Shown: positions 47,153 to 57,678, counted from the stretch's first letter. The stretch is 64,000 nucleotides of DNA from Exobasidium rhododendri (GCA_026210745.1 CP110630.1:1798001-1862000); one strand, 5' to 3'. Program-made: numbers and translations. The notes: generated by a model from the letters alone, not told the origin.

Positions 47153-48877
47153 CTACTCTTCTTCACCTGACGTTGTCGAGAGACGTTCGTACCGTTTCCT
47201 TCTAGGGTCGGCCTGATAACCAAATAGGCGAGGGATGAGAGTAGATAGGGACGAGGAAGAAGGGGAAGACGAAGCAGTATTGCGATCGTCCGCATCCACT
47301 CGAGCTGCTCTAGCATCTGTTAAAATTCGATACTTTCGATCTCTCCACGTCACGGTACTACCACATAATGCGGTCACCCAGATCGGGAAGGCGAGTAATT
47401 CCCTGCAAATCCAGGCAAGTCGAAACGTCCAGACTTGTCGGGAATTGCTAAAGTCGATTACTTGGGTGGGAATATTTCCTCTGCTGCTACTCCTTGTATC
47501 TCTACCTGCTTCTTGAAGGCTAGCGATGACAGCAAAGTCGACCAGATGCCATGAGAGAAGGTGAAGGAAGAAGAAGACAGATCCAGAGAACCCTTCTGAG
47601 AGGTACGAAGAAGAATTTTTTCCGATTACAAGGGGTAACCAGAAACGAGTAAATGCCCAGGTGGCAATGATCCCACAAACAATTGATTCTGTGAGAGGTT
47701 CCACGTAGGTGGCCGCCGGAACCATGTACCTCCTTACTCGAATCCATCGAATGCGTCGCTTAGCATAATCTGCAATGCTCTTGACGTCCCCTACTGTCAT
47801 TCTGGCTACGTCACCGTCCAACAAGACATGACCAAGCGAAAGCGGTGGCCTCCACAGTGAAAGCGCCAGCATATTATCCTCCGCAAGAAAGATTCCGAAT
47901 CGTGCAAGTGGTCTCGCAATGCCATTAGAGACTATGTCTCCTTCTCTCAATGTGTCTTCGCCACCTTGGCTAGGCGGTGAAGAAGTAGGCTGTTGAAATG
48001 CAATGGATCCAATCGCACCGCTTTCTCCTCTGGTACCCCCCACCCCGACTTTGAAGAAGTCGTCCGACACGCTTGCTAAGTCTGACTTTCGATAAAAGTT
48101 GCTCTTCCCCATCACGCAGCTATCTACACTAAGCGAATTGATAGCGAGGTACATTTTCGCGTGATTTGTACCCAAGAATATAGCCTCGATATGTGACCCC
48201 AGTGATGTGGAATGGGGAGTGACGGCCAGTGGAACATGGTGAGCTAGACCGACTCGGGACCCATGCGGACGTCGATTCAAGATTCTGGGCGATGGTATTG
48301 GTGGCGATGAATGCATAGCTTGAATGGCTCTGTGAAGGGCTAAAGCTGAAAGTTGCACCTGTGAATCGAGTACCCAAATGATATCGAACTGGGAAGCAGC
48401 ATAAGAGCGAACCAGATTGGCAATCTTTGGATTCACACCACTACACCCCTCGTCGCCGATGATGATTGTGCTTTGAATATGAGGATACCGACTGCAAACC
48501 TCTCGCGCCACATCCAAAGCTTGATCTTGTTCATTCCTCACGCTAAGAATCACTTCAAAGAGATGAGGTGGAAAGTCTTGTTCGAAGGAGGAGGCTAGAT
48601 TCGTCAACAGATTGTGGTCAAGACCTGCGAGAGGCCGCAAAATACTAATGCCTTCCTTTGACACCGTCGGTACCTCGCCTTCTGAGATGATAGAAGTAGA
48701 CGGGGTTGCGGAGTGCAAGTGGGGTAGAAGAGATCGATGAGTGTTACGTGTTGGCCTTCCGAATTTATGGCGAGCTTGACTCAGCCCTAATAGAGAGATG
48801 GACCAGATCAAGGTGTAGTATGCGAGGAGGAGAATTGCGCACACGGCAGACCCTGTCGAGACTCCCTCCGTCTCCAT
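47153..48877 (-). CDS. GCS1: Ceramide glucosyltransferase (glucosylceramide synthase)
   Basis: Golgi/ER membrane GT21 enzyme that transfers glucose from UDP-glucose to ceramide. Single exon, 574 aa from the ATG at 48877. An N-terminal membrane anchor (AVCAILLLAYYTLIWSISLL) is followed by the GT-A domain: ISILRPLAGLDHNLLTNLAS, a D2-type motif in WVLDSQVQL, SCVMGKSNFYRKSDL, and the D3 motif FLAEDNMLALSLW. The (Q/R)xxRW signature is RRIRW. Two or three C-terminal membrane helices follow (SIVCGIIATWAFTRFWLPLV; SVFFFLHLLSWHLVDFAVIA). The enzyme is about 60-80 aa longer than many fungal homologues through a Ser/Pro/Gly insertion near residue 350 and a Ser-rich C-terminal tail. It is absent from baker's yeast. 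Confidence 0.92.
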   Translation of the reverse strand: METEGVSTGSAVCAILLLAYYTLIWSISLLGLSQARHKFGRPTRNTHRSLLPHLHSATPSTSIISEGEVPTVSKEGISILRPLAGLDHNLLTNLASSFEQDFPPHLFEVILSVRNEQDQALDVAREVCSRYPHIQSTIIIGDEGCSGVNPKIANLVRSYAASQFDIIWVLDSQVQLSALALHRAIQAMHSSPPIPSPRILNRRPHGSRVGLAHHVPLAVTPHSTSLGSHIEAIFLGTNHAKMYLAINSLSVDSCVMGKSNFYRKSDLASVSDDFFKVGVGGTRGESGAIGSIAFQQPTSSPPSQGGEDTLREGDIVSNGIARPLARFGIFLAEDNMLALSLWRPPLSLGHVLLDGDVARMTVGDVKSIADYAKRRIRWIRVRRYMVPAATYVEPLTESIVCGIIATWAFTRFWLPLVIGKNSSSYLSEGFSGSVFFFLHLLSWHLVDFAVIASLQEAGRDTRSSSRGNIPTQVIDFSNSRQVWTFRLAWICRELLAFPIWVTALCGSTVTWRDRKYRILTDARAARVDADDRNTASSSPSSSSLSTLIPRLFGYQADPRRKRYERLSTTSGEEE

Positions 48878-49257
48878 GACCGTATCTTGTCCGTAGCTGC
48901 TACCGTTGAACCTGTAAGCTCTGCATCGGTTTGGCACACTTCGCAAGGGGCACGAGGTAGGATTAGAAGAAAGGGAGTCAAAGGAGTAATCGAGTAGAAG
49001 AGAAAAAATCACTCAGGTTCAGTAGAGTATGCACTGGTCGCGTCGCGCTCGCACGGTCGAAAGAGCTAAAATGTTTAGCGTCTTTTTGGTGGTAGGAATT
49101 CCTTCGAAGAGGTGGTGGTCTGCAAGCACCAGATCCTGTCCAGCGTCGACCCCCATTTATCCGCCCCATCCATCCTCCCTTGCTCGCCGTCTCTTGCTGA
49201 TACAATAGCACTTTCTTCACCTTCCGCCGCTACAAGACACAGACTTGCAGGCACACC

Positions 49258-50612
49258 ATGGACGAAGAGGAATATGAAGCCCAAAGACAGGCCAACATCG
49301 CTGCCAACACGGCTCTGCTTCAGTCCCTCGGTCTGAGCAAGCAAGTGAAGGTGAAATCCACAATCAAGAGACAGACTAGAGTCGTTGTTGCCCCTTCAGA
49401 ACGCCGCCTCCGCTCTGTTTCCCTCTCATCCGCTTCCACGAACACTACACCTTCTGCATCTCCGTTGAAGCGCAAAGTCACCGCCAAGCAAGAAGACGAG
49501 GATGACGATCAGATCACCCACACAGAAGGCCGAAGATCAGGAAGAGTTCGGAAGTCTCAAATCTTCTTCGGCAATGTATCACCCTACAATTATCCCATGC
49601 ATAAGCGCCACACAAGGAGGAGGAGACACTCGGATGACTCGCTAGTGGTGAAAGACGATCATTCAAGTGGGGAAGATGAAGCTGATTACAAACCCAAGAC
49701 ACGATTCAAGGCTTCCAACCTTGATCGCATGCCTCTGAGAGCTGTCCAGAGGTTAGGCGAACGAATACAAGATCCTAAGCAATTTGGACACATACCAGGG
49801 ATTGCTGTGGGGACGTGGTGGAACACTCGGATGGTGAGTCAGGCCATTGTTGCCACGATGATGATGATGATGATGATGACGATGGTCAACTACGGTCAGT
49901 CCAGCTGATTCGCGATTTCGGTCGCTTCGTTGTGCCGTCTAATCAGGAATGCTCTACTGATGCCGTCCATGCACCGCCTGTGTCTGGAATTTGCGGAAAC
50001 ATCGACGTCGGGTGCTACTCACTTGCGCTGAGTGGAGGATATGCCGATGACATTGACCTCGGACATAGCTTCACATACACTGGGTCGGGCGGAAAGAAGC
50101 TTTCGGGAATGGTGAATGGAAAGATGCTGAATCTCCGAACAGCTCCCCAAGCATTCGATCAATCTTTTGCAGATACTTGCAACGCAGCTCTACTGACAAG
50201 TTCACTGACGAAAAATCCCATTCGGGTGATTCGTGGATACAAGTTGGACAGTCAATGGGCGCCGAGTGAAGGATATTTGTACAGCGGTCTTTACGTCTGC
50301 ACGAGAGCGTGGCTTGGCGATGGATTGAGTGGATTCAAGGTTTGCAAGTACGCATTTGAGAGGCTGCCCGATCAAGATCCTCTGCCGATACCAGGCAAAG
50401 AGAGCAGCGAGGAAGACTTCAATGAAGACGACGAAGACGACGAAGACGCAGTATCTGCCAGTGATGGTAGGGAAGTCAGCCAAGAGCTGGATGTAGCCAG
50501 ATGTCCATCGGTCTCTTCGGTGAAGCCAAGAGGTTGGATCGTCGAAGTCGTCATCGCAAAAAAGAGGGACAAGCCGTCTCACTACGACTATCTCCACTGT
50601 CTCTCCCGGTGA
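49258..50612 (+). CDS. SRA-YDG domain protein (UHRF1-like, no RING)
   Basis: Two exons, 49258-49833 and 49947-50612, 413 aa. A short N-terminal helix with basic/acidic low complexity precedes RRSGRVRKSQIFF. A linker helix (NLDRMPLRAVQRLGERIQDP) then leads into the SRA domain: FGHIPGIAVGTWWNTRMECS, GICGNIDVGCYSLALSGGYA, DDIDLGHSFTYTGSGGKKLS, CNAALLTSSLTKNPIRVIRG and YLYSGLYVCTRAW. These are the SRA hallmarks used by UHRF1 to flip 5-methylcytosine in hemimethylated CpG. No PHD, TTD or RING domain is present, unlike animal UHRF1 but like the SRA-only proteins that partner DNMT5 in some basidiomycete yeasts. After the domain comes an acidic tail. It suggests that this organism maintains DNA methylation (inference). 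Confidence 0.9.
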
Positions 50613-50719
50613 GGTCGAGCGATGAGAACAGGATCAGTGGATTGAATTAATGTGATGCTTTATATGTACATGTTCCAAGTACTCCTTCTACCTTTCTGTC
50701 TTTCTCTCGCTCTATCTCT

Positions 50720-52474
50720 TCACTGGTCTACCTCCATAGCTGCCTTCCTTTCTGCCTCTTCTCTCCATTGCTTGCTCTCTTCCGAGTAGTCCTCCACTTT
50801 AATGTCATTCAGGCCCAAGTCTTCATTCTGATCGTACGTCCTCTCGTATTCCTCTTCCTCGATTTGCTCGTCCTTTTCAGGTGCGTAAGGGTTCTGAATG
50901 TAGCTATCGGCCAAAGGATCGTCGAGTATGACGGTGAAGGGACAGATCTCTGCACTCATGACCTTCTTCAACTTCCCCAAGAAGCCTTCAAAGTTGCTGG
51001 CATGAAGTGAAGAATCACCACGCATCAAAACTCGTTCTGACAATTCATCGTATACCTGTTGTAACAGACCTTCCAAAGTAGTGAAACGGCCTCCCAAAGT
51101 ACCTGGCGAAAGGTGTAAGTCTATGTCAGGAATACTGAAGCCAGCCGACTCCGATTTGAGAACGTCTCTTGATAAGTCCTCGGCATCTTCCACTCGTAGA
51201 GTAAGCTTTTTGCCCTTGGGAGGAATGGCTGAGCCGGATTTGACTTCATTGTCCCGATATCCACACGCATCGCAATTCGTCGACATGATCAAGATGTCCT
51301 TAAAGTAGGGAACATTGACCTTTTTCATATGTGTCTTCAACGCCGCACCACAACTGCTGCACACTCCATCGAAGCTAAAGACCTCCTCATTGTTGAATTG
51401 CGTCTCACCAGCTTCCTTACTGAAGCCACCCCCGCCTTCTTCTTCCTGGGTTGCCGCCTGAACGCTCGATGTGGGCACCGCTTCTCCTTCGGGGCCTTTC
51501 GATCGCTTGTGCTCCCTTGGCTCTTCGACTGTAGGTACGCCACCCTTCTGTCCAGCTCCTCCACCTCGGACGTCCTTCACCCCTGCAACGGCGCTTGCAT
51601 CCTCCGAAGAAGGTTCAGATTGCTCTTGGATACCCAAACCTATTAGTGTATTTTGTTCCCTTGTTCTCGGATAGTCGCGCTTGCTCCACTTGTTGTCATT
51701 AATGCCCTTCCCTTCAATTGTACCTACGAATTCAAGGAAGCTATTCCCAGAGGGATCGTCCATCTTTAGTGTAATCGGTGCAAACGTCCGACTCGGGTCC
51801 TTGGTATTGTTCGAGTGGCTGCCCCCTCCTACTGGACCAAGCGATCGAAGTGTATATGCGGAATTTTCTGCTCCTTCTCCTTCTAGCACTGCTCTTTCTT
51901 GCCCTGCTGCAGGATCGTCTTCCTTCGTTTCACCGAGAATGCCTCTCAGTCGATCACAAAGAGCTTCGATTTTGGCGTATACATCGGGTTGCGTGTGCTT
52001 CCTCACTGCTTGACCCATCTCTAGATCTCGCAGAGTGTCACTGAGCACCCCCTCTACTGTGGTGAGCTGACCTCGCTTGTTAGGAATGGTAAGCTGAATT
52101 TCAGGTATCGTGATGGTGGCATATTCACTCTTGACAACCTGTCTGTTCAAATCTTCCACATTCGTGACGTGAACGGTGTAGATGCATCCTTTCGGTTGTA
52201 TTTCGCCCGCTGACTGAATTTCGTTGTTGCGATTACCACAATGAGGACAGAAGAACGAAACGACAATCACCTCTCTGAAGTATGGGATGTAGGTGAGAAG
52301 TAATCGTGTTGTGCCTTGCTGTTCGCATTCAAAGCACAATGACTCGATCTCCTCTACCATTCTTTGCTCGCCGTCTGATCCTGTCGTCATCAATTGATCT
52401 TTGCCCTCTGCTTCCTCATCCCCGACGTGCTGCCCAATCGGCTTGAAAAACGGGTCGGGTATGTTGCTTGCCAT
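50720..52474 (-). CDS. ZPR1: Zinc-finger protein ZPR1
   Basis: Essential eukaryotic chaperone for eEF1A folding that shuttles to the nucleus after growth stimuli. Single exon, 584 aa from the ATG at 52474 (MASNIPDPFFKPIG). Two duplicated modules each contain a C4 zinc finger and a ZPR1 beta-fold. Module 1 has LCFECEQQGTTRLLLTYIPY, then FFCPHCGNRNNEIQSAGEI. Module 2 has GVCSSCGAALKTHMKKVNVP, then STNCDACGYRDNEVKSGSAI. IPDIDLHLSPGTLGGRFTTL and FTVILDDPLADSYIQNPYAP are family signatures. The inter-module linker (about residues 290-380) is long and Ser/Gly/Glu-rich, making the protein about 100 aa longer than yeast Zpr1. The promoter side is adjacent to a transposon insertion at 52678. Confidence 0.95.
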   Translation of the reverse strand: MASNIPDPFFKPIGQHVGDEEAEGKDQLMTTGSDGEQRMVEEIESLCFECEQQGTTRLLLTYIPYFREVIVVSFFCPHCGNRNNEIQSAGEIQPKGCIYTVHVTNVEDLNRQVVKSEYATITIPEIQLTIPNKRGQLTTVEGVLSDTLRDLEMGQAVRKHTQPDVYAKIEALCDRLRGILGETKEDDPAAGQERAVLEGEGAENSAYTLRSLGPVGGGSHSNNTKDPSRTFAPITLKMDDPSGNSFLEFVGTIEGKGINDNKWSKRDYPRTREQNTLIGLGIQEQSEPSSEDASAVAGVKDVRGGGAGQKGGVPTVEEPREHKRSKGPEGEAVPTSSVQAATQEEEGGGGFSKEAGETQFNNEEVFSFDGVCSSCGAALKTHMKKVNVPYFKDILIMSTNCDACGYRDNEVKSGSAIPPKGKKLTLRVEDAEDLSRDVLKSESAGFSIPDIDLHLSPGTLGGRFTTLEGLLQQVYDELSERVLMRGDSSLHASNFEGFLGKLKKVMSAEICPFTVILDDPLADSYIQNPYAPEKDEQIEEEEYERTYDQNEDLGLNDIKVEDYSEESKQWREEAERKAAMEVDQ

Positions 52475-52843
52475 CGTATGTGTGTGTATGTGTGACGTTA
52501 GGGCAGAGGAGGTGTGCTCACACATATATGCTTTTTTTAAGAGCGCCACAAGCCCGGTCTTACTCTACCGCTACTCCACCAGAAGCTTCGAAAAGGCAAG
52601 ATTCTCGAAGATTTCCCACGTGGCTCTCAGAGTCGGACCGATTTCCATCTTGAGTACGATGCTTGAATTTGTATCTACAGTAGAACCTCCGAGTTTTAAT
52701 ACGATTTGTCTTAATAACCCCCCAATGTTAATGAAAACAGCCCGGTCCCCGATTGGGACCTATGGAAATACTAAGAACCTCTCAGACCTAATTCCTAATG
52801 CAATTCGAAGAATTTTTAAGCCTGATATTAAGACTGGGAGGTC

Positions 52844-52903
52844 ACACGTGGGAGTAACTTGGTTACACGTGGAAGTAACTTGGTTACACGTGGAAGTAAC
52901 TTG
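52844..52903 (+). repeat. 21-bp tandem repeat, about 3 copies, each with CACGTG
   Basis: Three consecutive units with the consensus ACACGTGGAAGTAACTTGGT plus T. The first has one mismatch and the third is truncated at 18 bp. Each contains an E-box palindrome CACGTG. They lie inside the left half of the transposon. Confidence 0.85.
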
Positions 52904-53050
52904 TAATCTTTTTCTGCTTACTTTTTGGAGCTGACGCGTCTTGTATTGACCAAATACCACAATGGCTCCTGCAATGCACTATTGTATCTTCAAATGTTGT
53001 ATCCCAGCTGTCAATAGCAATGTGTATTGCTTCATACTAAACAAGGCAAT

Positions 53051-53317
53051 TTACTTCAAAAATCTTTTGTATTTCTTGTGTATTTTTGTATTGAGCCACT
53101 TGTCAGAGGCGGCAAGGGTTTTAGAGAGTGTGCCTTGCAACACTACTATGCTATGCTGCATCTTTAGCCAGAAAGCAAGCTCTTTCTGAGTCTGCCCGGC
53201 ATGCTCAATATTATGCTGGCATAGAGCCCGACGTAGGCTCTTAGAAAGATGGGGCATAATGCCTAACAAATGGTGGTCAGAATAGAGGAATCGTGAAATT
53301 TTCAATTCAACTTTCAC
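53051..53317 (-). pseudogene. Degenerate pogo-type transposase N-terminal HTH relic
   Basis: An 88-codon minus-strand open stretch inside the transposon. The central part QTQKELAFWLKMQHSIVVLQ followed by GTLSKTLAASDKWLNT resembles the CENP-B/pogo helix-turn-helix pattern, in which a 'Q..LA.W' helix is followed by 'SQ.TISRIL...W'. No DDE catalytic region is present and the reading is short, so it is a fragment left by internal deletion. The similarity is from pattern recognition only. Confidence 0.45.
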
Positions 53318-53393
53318 ACCTAATAACCCCCCATAGTTAATAAAAAAGGGCTGGTCCCGTTCGTATTAGAACTGGGAGGTTCTACTGTATCTA

Positions 53394-53769
53394 TTCATGC
53401 ACTGAAAGGCGGCAGTGATGAAATGGGAAAGCAACTTTCTCCACAGATGAAAGATGTACAGGCTTCATCTCGCTTTGGGCAAATGGGCGCAGGTAAACAG
53501 CCGAAGGCGGCGCTCCTCCATGGAGATGATTGCGCTTGGAGACAGTGGCTTCCTTACCTTGCTCATCGTCTTTCACGTCTCATATACATATACTACCGTG
53601 CATACACTCTTCGACTTTACTAAAAAGGCTAAAAAGCAAAATTGCGACTGAGCGCGACTAGAACGCGGGGGAAGCGAGCTCAACAGGCGAAATTCTCACC
53701 CATAAATAGCGCAGCTCTGACGGCCATCTGAGGAAGCTGTCTGCAAGATTGTGCTTTGCCGTATCTCCC
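53394..53769 (+). other. P450 upstream region
   Basis: 376 bp between the transposon and the P450 start. Frames are open over short stretches, but no conserved peptide is seen. Confidence 0.4.
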
Positions 53770-55726
53770 ATGGCGAAGCTTGATATGAGCCCGCATCAGA
53801 CCGATCACCTCGAATTGATATCTTCGCTTCTCGAGAAGACTGGCTTGCTTCTACCCGCTTTGGCTCTTACAATTACCGTCTTGGCGTTCATCTATAATGA
53901 TCGTCTACTTTTCACCAAGCCACATCGTCCTGGCATGTTTGTTCCACCTGGAGGCTTGCCTTTAATTGGACATACGTACCAAATCATAAAAATGGGTACA
54001 AAGAACCAATTCGAACGTTTCCAAGAATTAGCCTTGTGTGAGTCGGGGAAGAGGGAAGAAAAAGAAGGCAAGGAAGAGGTGGGTAGGGTTAGACAAGCGC
54101 TTATTTGACCGTCCCCTGCTGTGCTCTTATCAGCTACATCACATAATACCGTCCGCCTGACTTTCCTGGGCCAGGGCTCCACTATCATGCTGCAGAGACC
54201 AGAGTACCTTGAATGGATCCAAAAGACCAACTTTGAGAATTATCCCAAAGGAGAAGCCTTGCGATCAAGATTTGCAGACCTTTTGTCGGAAAACGGGATC
54301 TTCGTTGCTGATGGTGAAGTTTGGAGATCGCAGCGTAAGATGGCCAGTCACATGTTCAGTGCTCGACAGTTCAATAATTGGGTTGGTCGTGTAGTTCATC
54401 ACGAATTAGACATCATCGACGCTTTACTCGAGAACGTTGCCTCTGCTCCAAAATCTGCCGGCAGGAGCAACAACAGCATCGCAATGCCTCAACTTTTCTT
54501 CAGATATACTCTCTCAAGCTTTACTAAGATGGCCTTCTCGGCAGATCTGGATTGCCTTTCGTCCGATCCTGCCTCTTTGGACAGGCCAGTCCCATTTGCC
54601 GTTGCTTTTGACTATGCCCAAGGCGTCATAAATACCCGGTTCGTAACTCCTATGTGGAATTACATCGAGAGGTTTTCCAGTAAAGGTAAGAAGATGAGGG
54701 AATCGATCAAGGTTATCAGTGATTTTGGAAGCTCGATCATAGAGAAGCGACTCGCCGAGTCTGAGGGCGAAAAGGCGAAGGCTGGTCCGGACATGAGCGA
54801 GACGACTCTGCAGACTAACAATGGGAAAGATTTGCTGGGATTCTTCATGGAGCATACAAAGGATCCCAAAGATCTTCTTGTCGTTGTCCTTAATTTCGTG
54901 AGTGTGGCTCAAGTGAAGCTCTGGGTATCTTTACACCTCGCTTACTCTATTCTCTACCTTTTTTTCGGTTTTACACACCAGATCATTGCCGGTAGGGACA
55001 CCACTGCTCAGACACTCTCCTGGATGTTCTACGAGCTGGCTGCACATCCAGAGCACGTTGATATTATGAGGGAGGAGATCAACCAGGTGATGGGTCCAGA
55101 CGCAAGCAAGGAAAGGAACTGGTTGAAGTTTGAGGATATGAAGAGACTGCCCTACACGTTGGCCGTGATGCATGAAGTCTTGAGGATGCACCCTCCCGTA
55201 CCAAAGAATGGAAAGCAAGTCCTGAAGGACGACGTTATCATCCCACAGGGACCAAATCCTCATAATCTACCCCCTCTTCAAGTCTATGCGGGAGAATTAG
55301 TTGGCTGGAGTGACTGGGTGATGAATCGACTTGTGGACGTCTGGGGTCCTGACGCTTCGGAATTCAACCCTTTACGGTTCCTGAAAAAGGGCGAGAAGGG
55401 GGAGTGGGTGTATGTTCAAGTCAGTCCATGGAAGTTCCATGTCTTTAATGCGTGAGTAGACGGTGCTGCTGGCTCCGTCGTCGAATGCTCCCAAAGCTGA
55501 CGGCTGCGGCGATCCTTCCAATCATCACAGCGGCCCTCGCATGTGTCTTGGGATGAATCTGGCAAACTACGAGACTTTGGCTTTCGTGGCTGCCACTTTG
55601 CCGAAATTCGACTTCAAGTGGGCTACCAAAGAGCAAGGCCAAACAAGCGAGTGGCCTGCAAAATATGCCAATAGTGTTACCCATCCAATGCAGGACGAAT
55701 ACTTGTGCACCGTTACTAAGCGCTAG
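53770..55726 (+). CDS. Cytochrome P450 monooxygenase
   Basis: Membrane-bound haem monooxygenase. Exons 53770-54037, 54134-54897, 54982-55451 and 55531-55726 keep phase (565 aa). The N-terminal anchor (TGLLLPALALTITVLAFIYN) is followed by a Pro-rich hinge (HRPGMFVPPGGLPLIGHTYQ). Helix C has WRSQRKMASHMFSARQF, the I-helix oxygen-activating motif is AGRDTTAQTLSW (about residue 347), the ExxR motif is EVLRMHPPVP, and the haem-ligand loop is FNAGPRMCLGMNLANYE (Cys at about 506), with the splice falling inside this loop. The general layout resembles the CYP52/CYP63-like fatty-acid/alkane hydroxylase clan. The substrate is unknown. It may be a tailoring enzyme of the neighbouring cluster or an independent gene. 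Confidence 0.93.
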
Positions 55727-56006
55727 CTTTGATCGAACAAAGACTGACTTGTACTGCTTATTTTCCCCTCTTGTATCATATATATCCACATGCATGCCTG
55801 TATTTGATCGTCGACGTATGCTCATAGTGACTTTTTGTTGGTTAGTCTGCTGTCCTTGAGCTCGTCGTCATCTTCCCTAGCTCGCGTTGTGTCTTCTGCA
55901 ATGATTTCGGGCCGTTGAAAATCACGATCCTGTCGGAGAAAAAGAACTTTTGCTCCCCCACGCCCAATGCGCCGCCCAGGGGTGGATCTTCTCCACATCA
56001 CGGCGC

Positions 56007-56021
56007 GGGGGGGGGGGGGGG
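56007..56021 (+). repeat. 15-bp G homopolymer
   Basis: Run of 15 G in the P450-SDR intergenic region (55727-56167), which otherwise holds nothing recognisable beyond the 3' flank and promoter. Confidence 0.9.
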
Positions 56022-56167
56022 ATTAGTAATTGTTGCAACGCCCCCGCGTAAGGAATCGCAGCAGGAAGTGCGTGAGGATACGAGGTCGCAAAACGAGGTC
56101 GCAAAAAGACCCTCACTTCATGCCACCCCTTTCCTTAGACCTCTATACTTTGCTTTGAGCCTACATC

Positions 56168-57524
56168 ATGTCCGCTTTTAAAGCTGAAGACATTTACAAC
56201 CTTGATGGTGTCGCCGCATTGGTGACAGGAGGAGGTAAGCCTTACCAGGAGAGAGGAAATTTTACGATACTGAAGTGGATCTCTACTTCCTCTACTTCAA
56301 TCATTGCCGAGTAGGCACCGGCATCGGTCTGATGGCGGCAAAGGCACTGGCGGCCAATGGAGTCAAAGTATGTGAGTGTTGTGCAGATAGATGCAAGGTA
56401 AAGCCTTACTTGAAAGCTGACCTCTCAGATTCATCAGACATCACTGGAAGGAGAGAGCAAGTGCTGCAGCAAGCAATTCAAGTACACGGTCCAGAACTGA
56501 GAGGTTCTCTATCGGCGATTCAGGCAGATGTGACCTCTAAAGAACACTTAAAGTCTGCCGCATCTAAAATTTCCGAAGGCTACTTGCATATCCTGATCAA
56601 GTGAGTCACTCTTAGCAGAAAGATGTTCGCCTACCAAGGATGCAAGAAGGAGGTGTCTTGGATTGCTGAGCAGACTTTCCAATCTTTTGTCGCCCACTTC
56701 TTTGCTACTAGCAATGCAGGTATTGAGGGGCCAGTGACGAAGCTGGGCGAAAAGAAGGAGAGTATGACAGCAAAGGAAATCAGTCAAGCACATCTCGACA
56801 ATGAGGACTTTAAAGTGAGACAGGAGACGGTCTCACATGAGGTGGTGATCTATGTGCAAGCTGACACTTCTCCGTCGCATCTCTTTGCAACAGACTTGGG
56901 ACGACCTGTACAAAGTTAACAGTGCCAGCATCTTCTTCTCAACGATGACGTTTCTTCCTCTCCTGGAGGCCGGCAATTCCCATCCTCCGACTCACCGAAA
57001 GAACAATTGGTCGTCTTCGGTCACCAACATCACATCGATCAGCGGTATCGTCAAGATTGCGCAAAATCACTACGCATACAATTCTTCCAAAGCAGCGGCA
57101 AATTCGTTGACGCTGATGCTCGCCAACGAGCTGAACTTTTCATCCAAAGTGAACATTCGAGTGAACGCCCTCGCACCAGGCCTGTTTGCCTCGGAGATGA
57201 CTTCCGGAGGCGCTCCCTCCAAAGATGGTGTCACTGATGCTTCTCAAATGGCCGACCATGCGAATCCAGCAGGCAGAACAGGAGATGCGGAAGAGATGGT
57301 GTGTCTTGGGTGTGGAAGATGGTCGCTAGGCAGACTTCTTTGTAACTTATCATGTTCTCGCTCGCAGGCAAGTGGCATACTTTTCCTTGCTACAAATGGA
57401 TTTGTCAACGGTCAAGTAAGTTTTGGAGATGAAGTGCGCACAGTACAGGAATGATCATGCTCACCCATTCTCACGTGGTGGAAACAAGGTCCTCGCCATC
57501 GATGGAGGGTTCATCACAGCGTGA
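56168..57524 (+). CDS. Short-chain dehydrogenase/reductase
   Basis: Classical SDR, 292 aa, built from seven exons: 56168-56234, 56315-56371, 56438-56600, 56712-56814, 56894-57298, 57368-57415 and 57489-57524, all phase-consistent. The NAD(P)-binding motif TGGGTGIGLMAAKALA spans the first splice; YITGRREQ after beta-2 suggests NADP preference. NNAG is present at the third junction. The catalytic Ser region is SVTNITSISG and the YxxxK motif is YAYNSSKAAANSL. LAPGLFASEMTS and the C-terminal VLAIDGGFITA are typical. The substrate is unknown; the family includes ketoreductases and sugar/alcohol dehydrogenases. A splice past the TGA is possible but would read antisense through the next gene, so I end here. 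It is convergent with the NRPS-like gene. Confidence 0.9.
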
Positions 57525-57678
57525 GTAGAGCAGGAGTGGCAGAGGTCTTGGTCTTAACGTCCTGACAGGGCCTCTCCGTACAAAATCACAGCGTACCTTC
57601 CACCCGATAGACTCCATTTTAAGTATCACTGTAATCGACTAGCCCTCGACTTTCCGAGATACAATGTGCAAAATTACA

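Larger units (their letters stand above)
52678..53387. mobile_element. Pogo/Fot1-like nonautonomous DNA transposon (710 bp)
   Basis: Inverted ends: the left begins CAGTAGAACCTCCGAGTTTT and the right, read on the minus strand, begins CAGTAGAACCTCCCAGTTCT. The similarity continues imperfectly inward: both ends carry TTAATAACCCCCCA/TGGGGGGTTATTA-type blocks and GGTCCC, though in different order. The element is flanked on both sides by TATCTA (52672-52677 and 53388-53393), consistent with a TA or longer target duplication. TIRs starting CAGTAGAACCTC with TA targets are typical of pogo/Fot1/Tigger elements. The inner sequence has only a degenerate transposase relic, so this is a nonautonomous or decayed copy. 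It sits about 200 bp upstream of ZPR1 and about 380 bp upstream of the P450, at the boundary of the candidate metabolic cluster. Confidence 0.8.

Noticed and set aside
52962-53189. Plus-strand Cys-rich 75-codon ORF in the transposon
   Set aside because: Antisense to the transposase-like relic; no signal peptide or conserved cysteine pattern was recognised.
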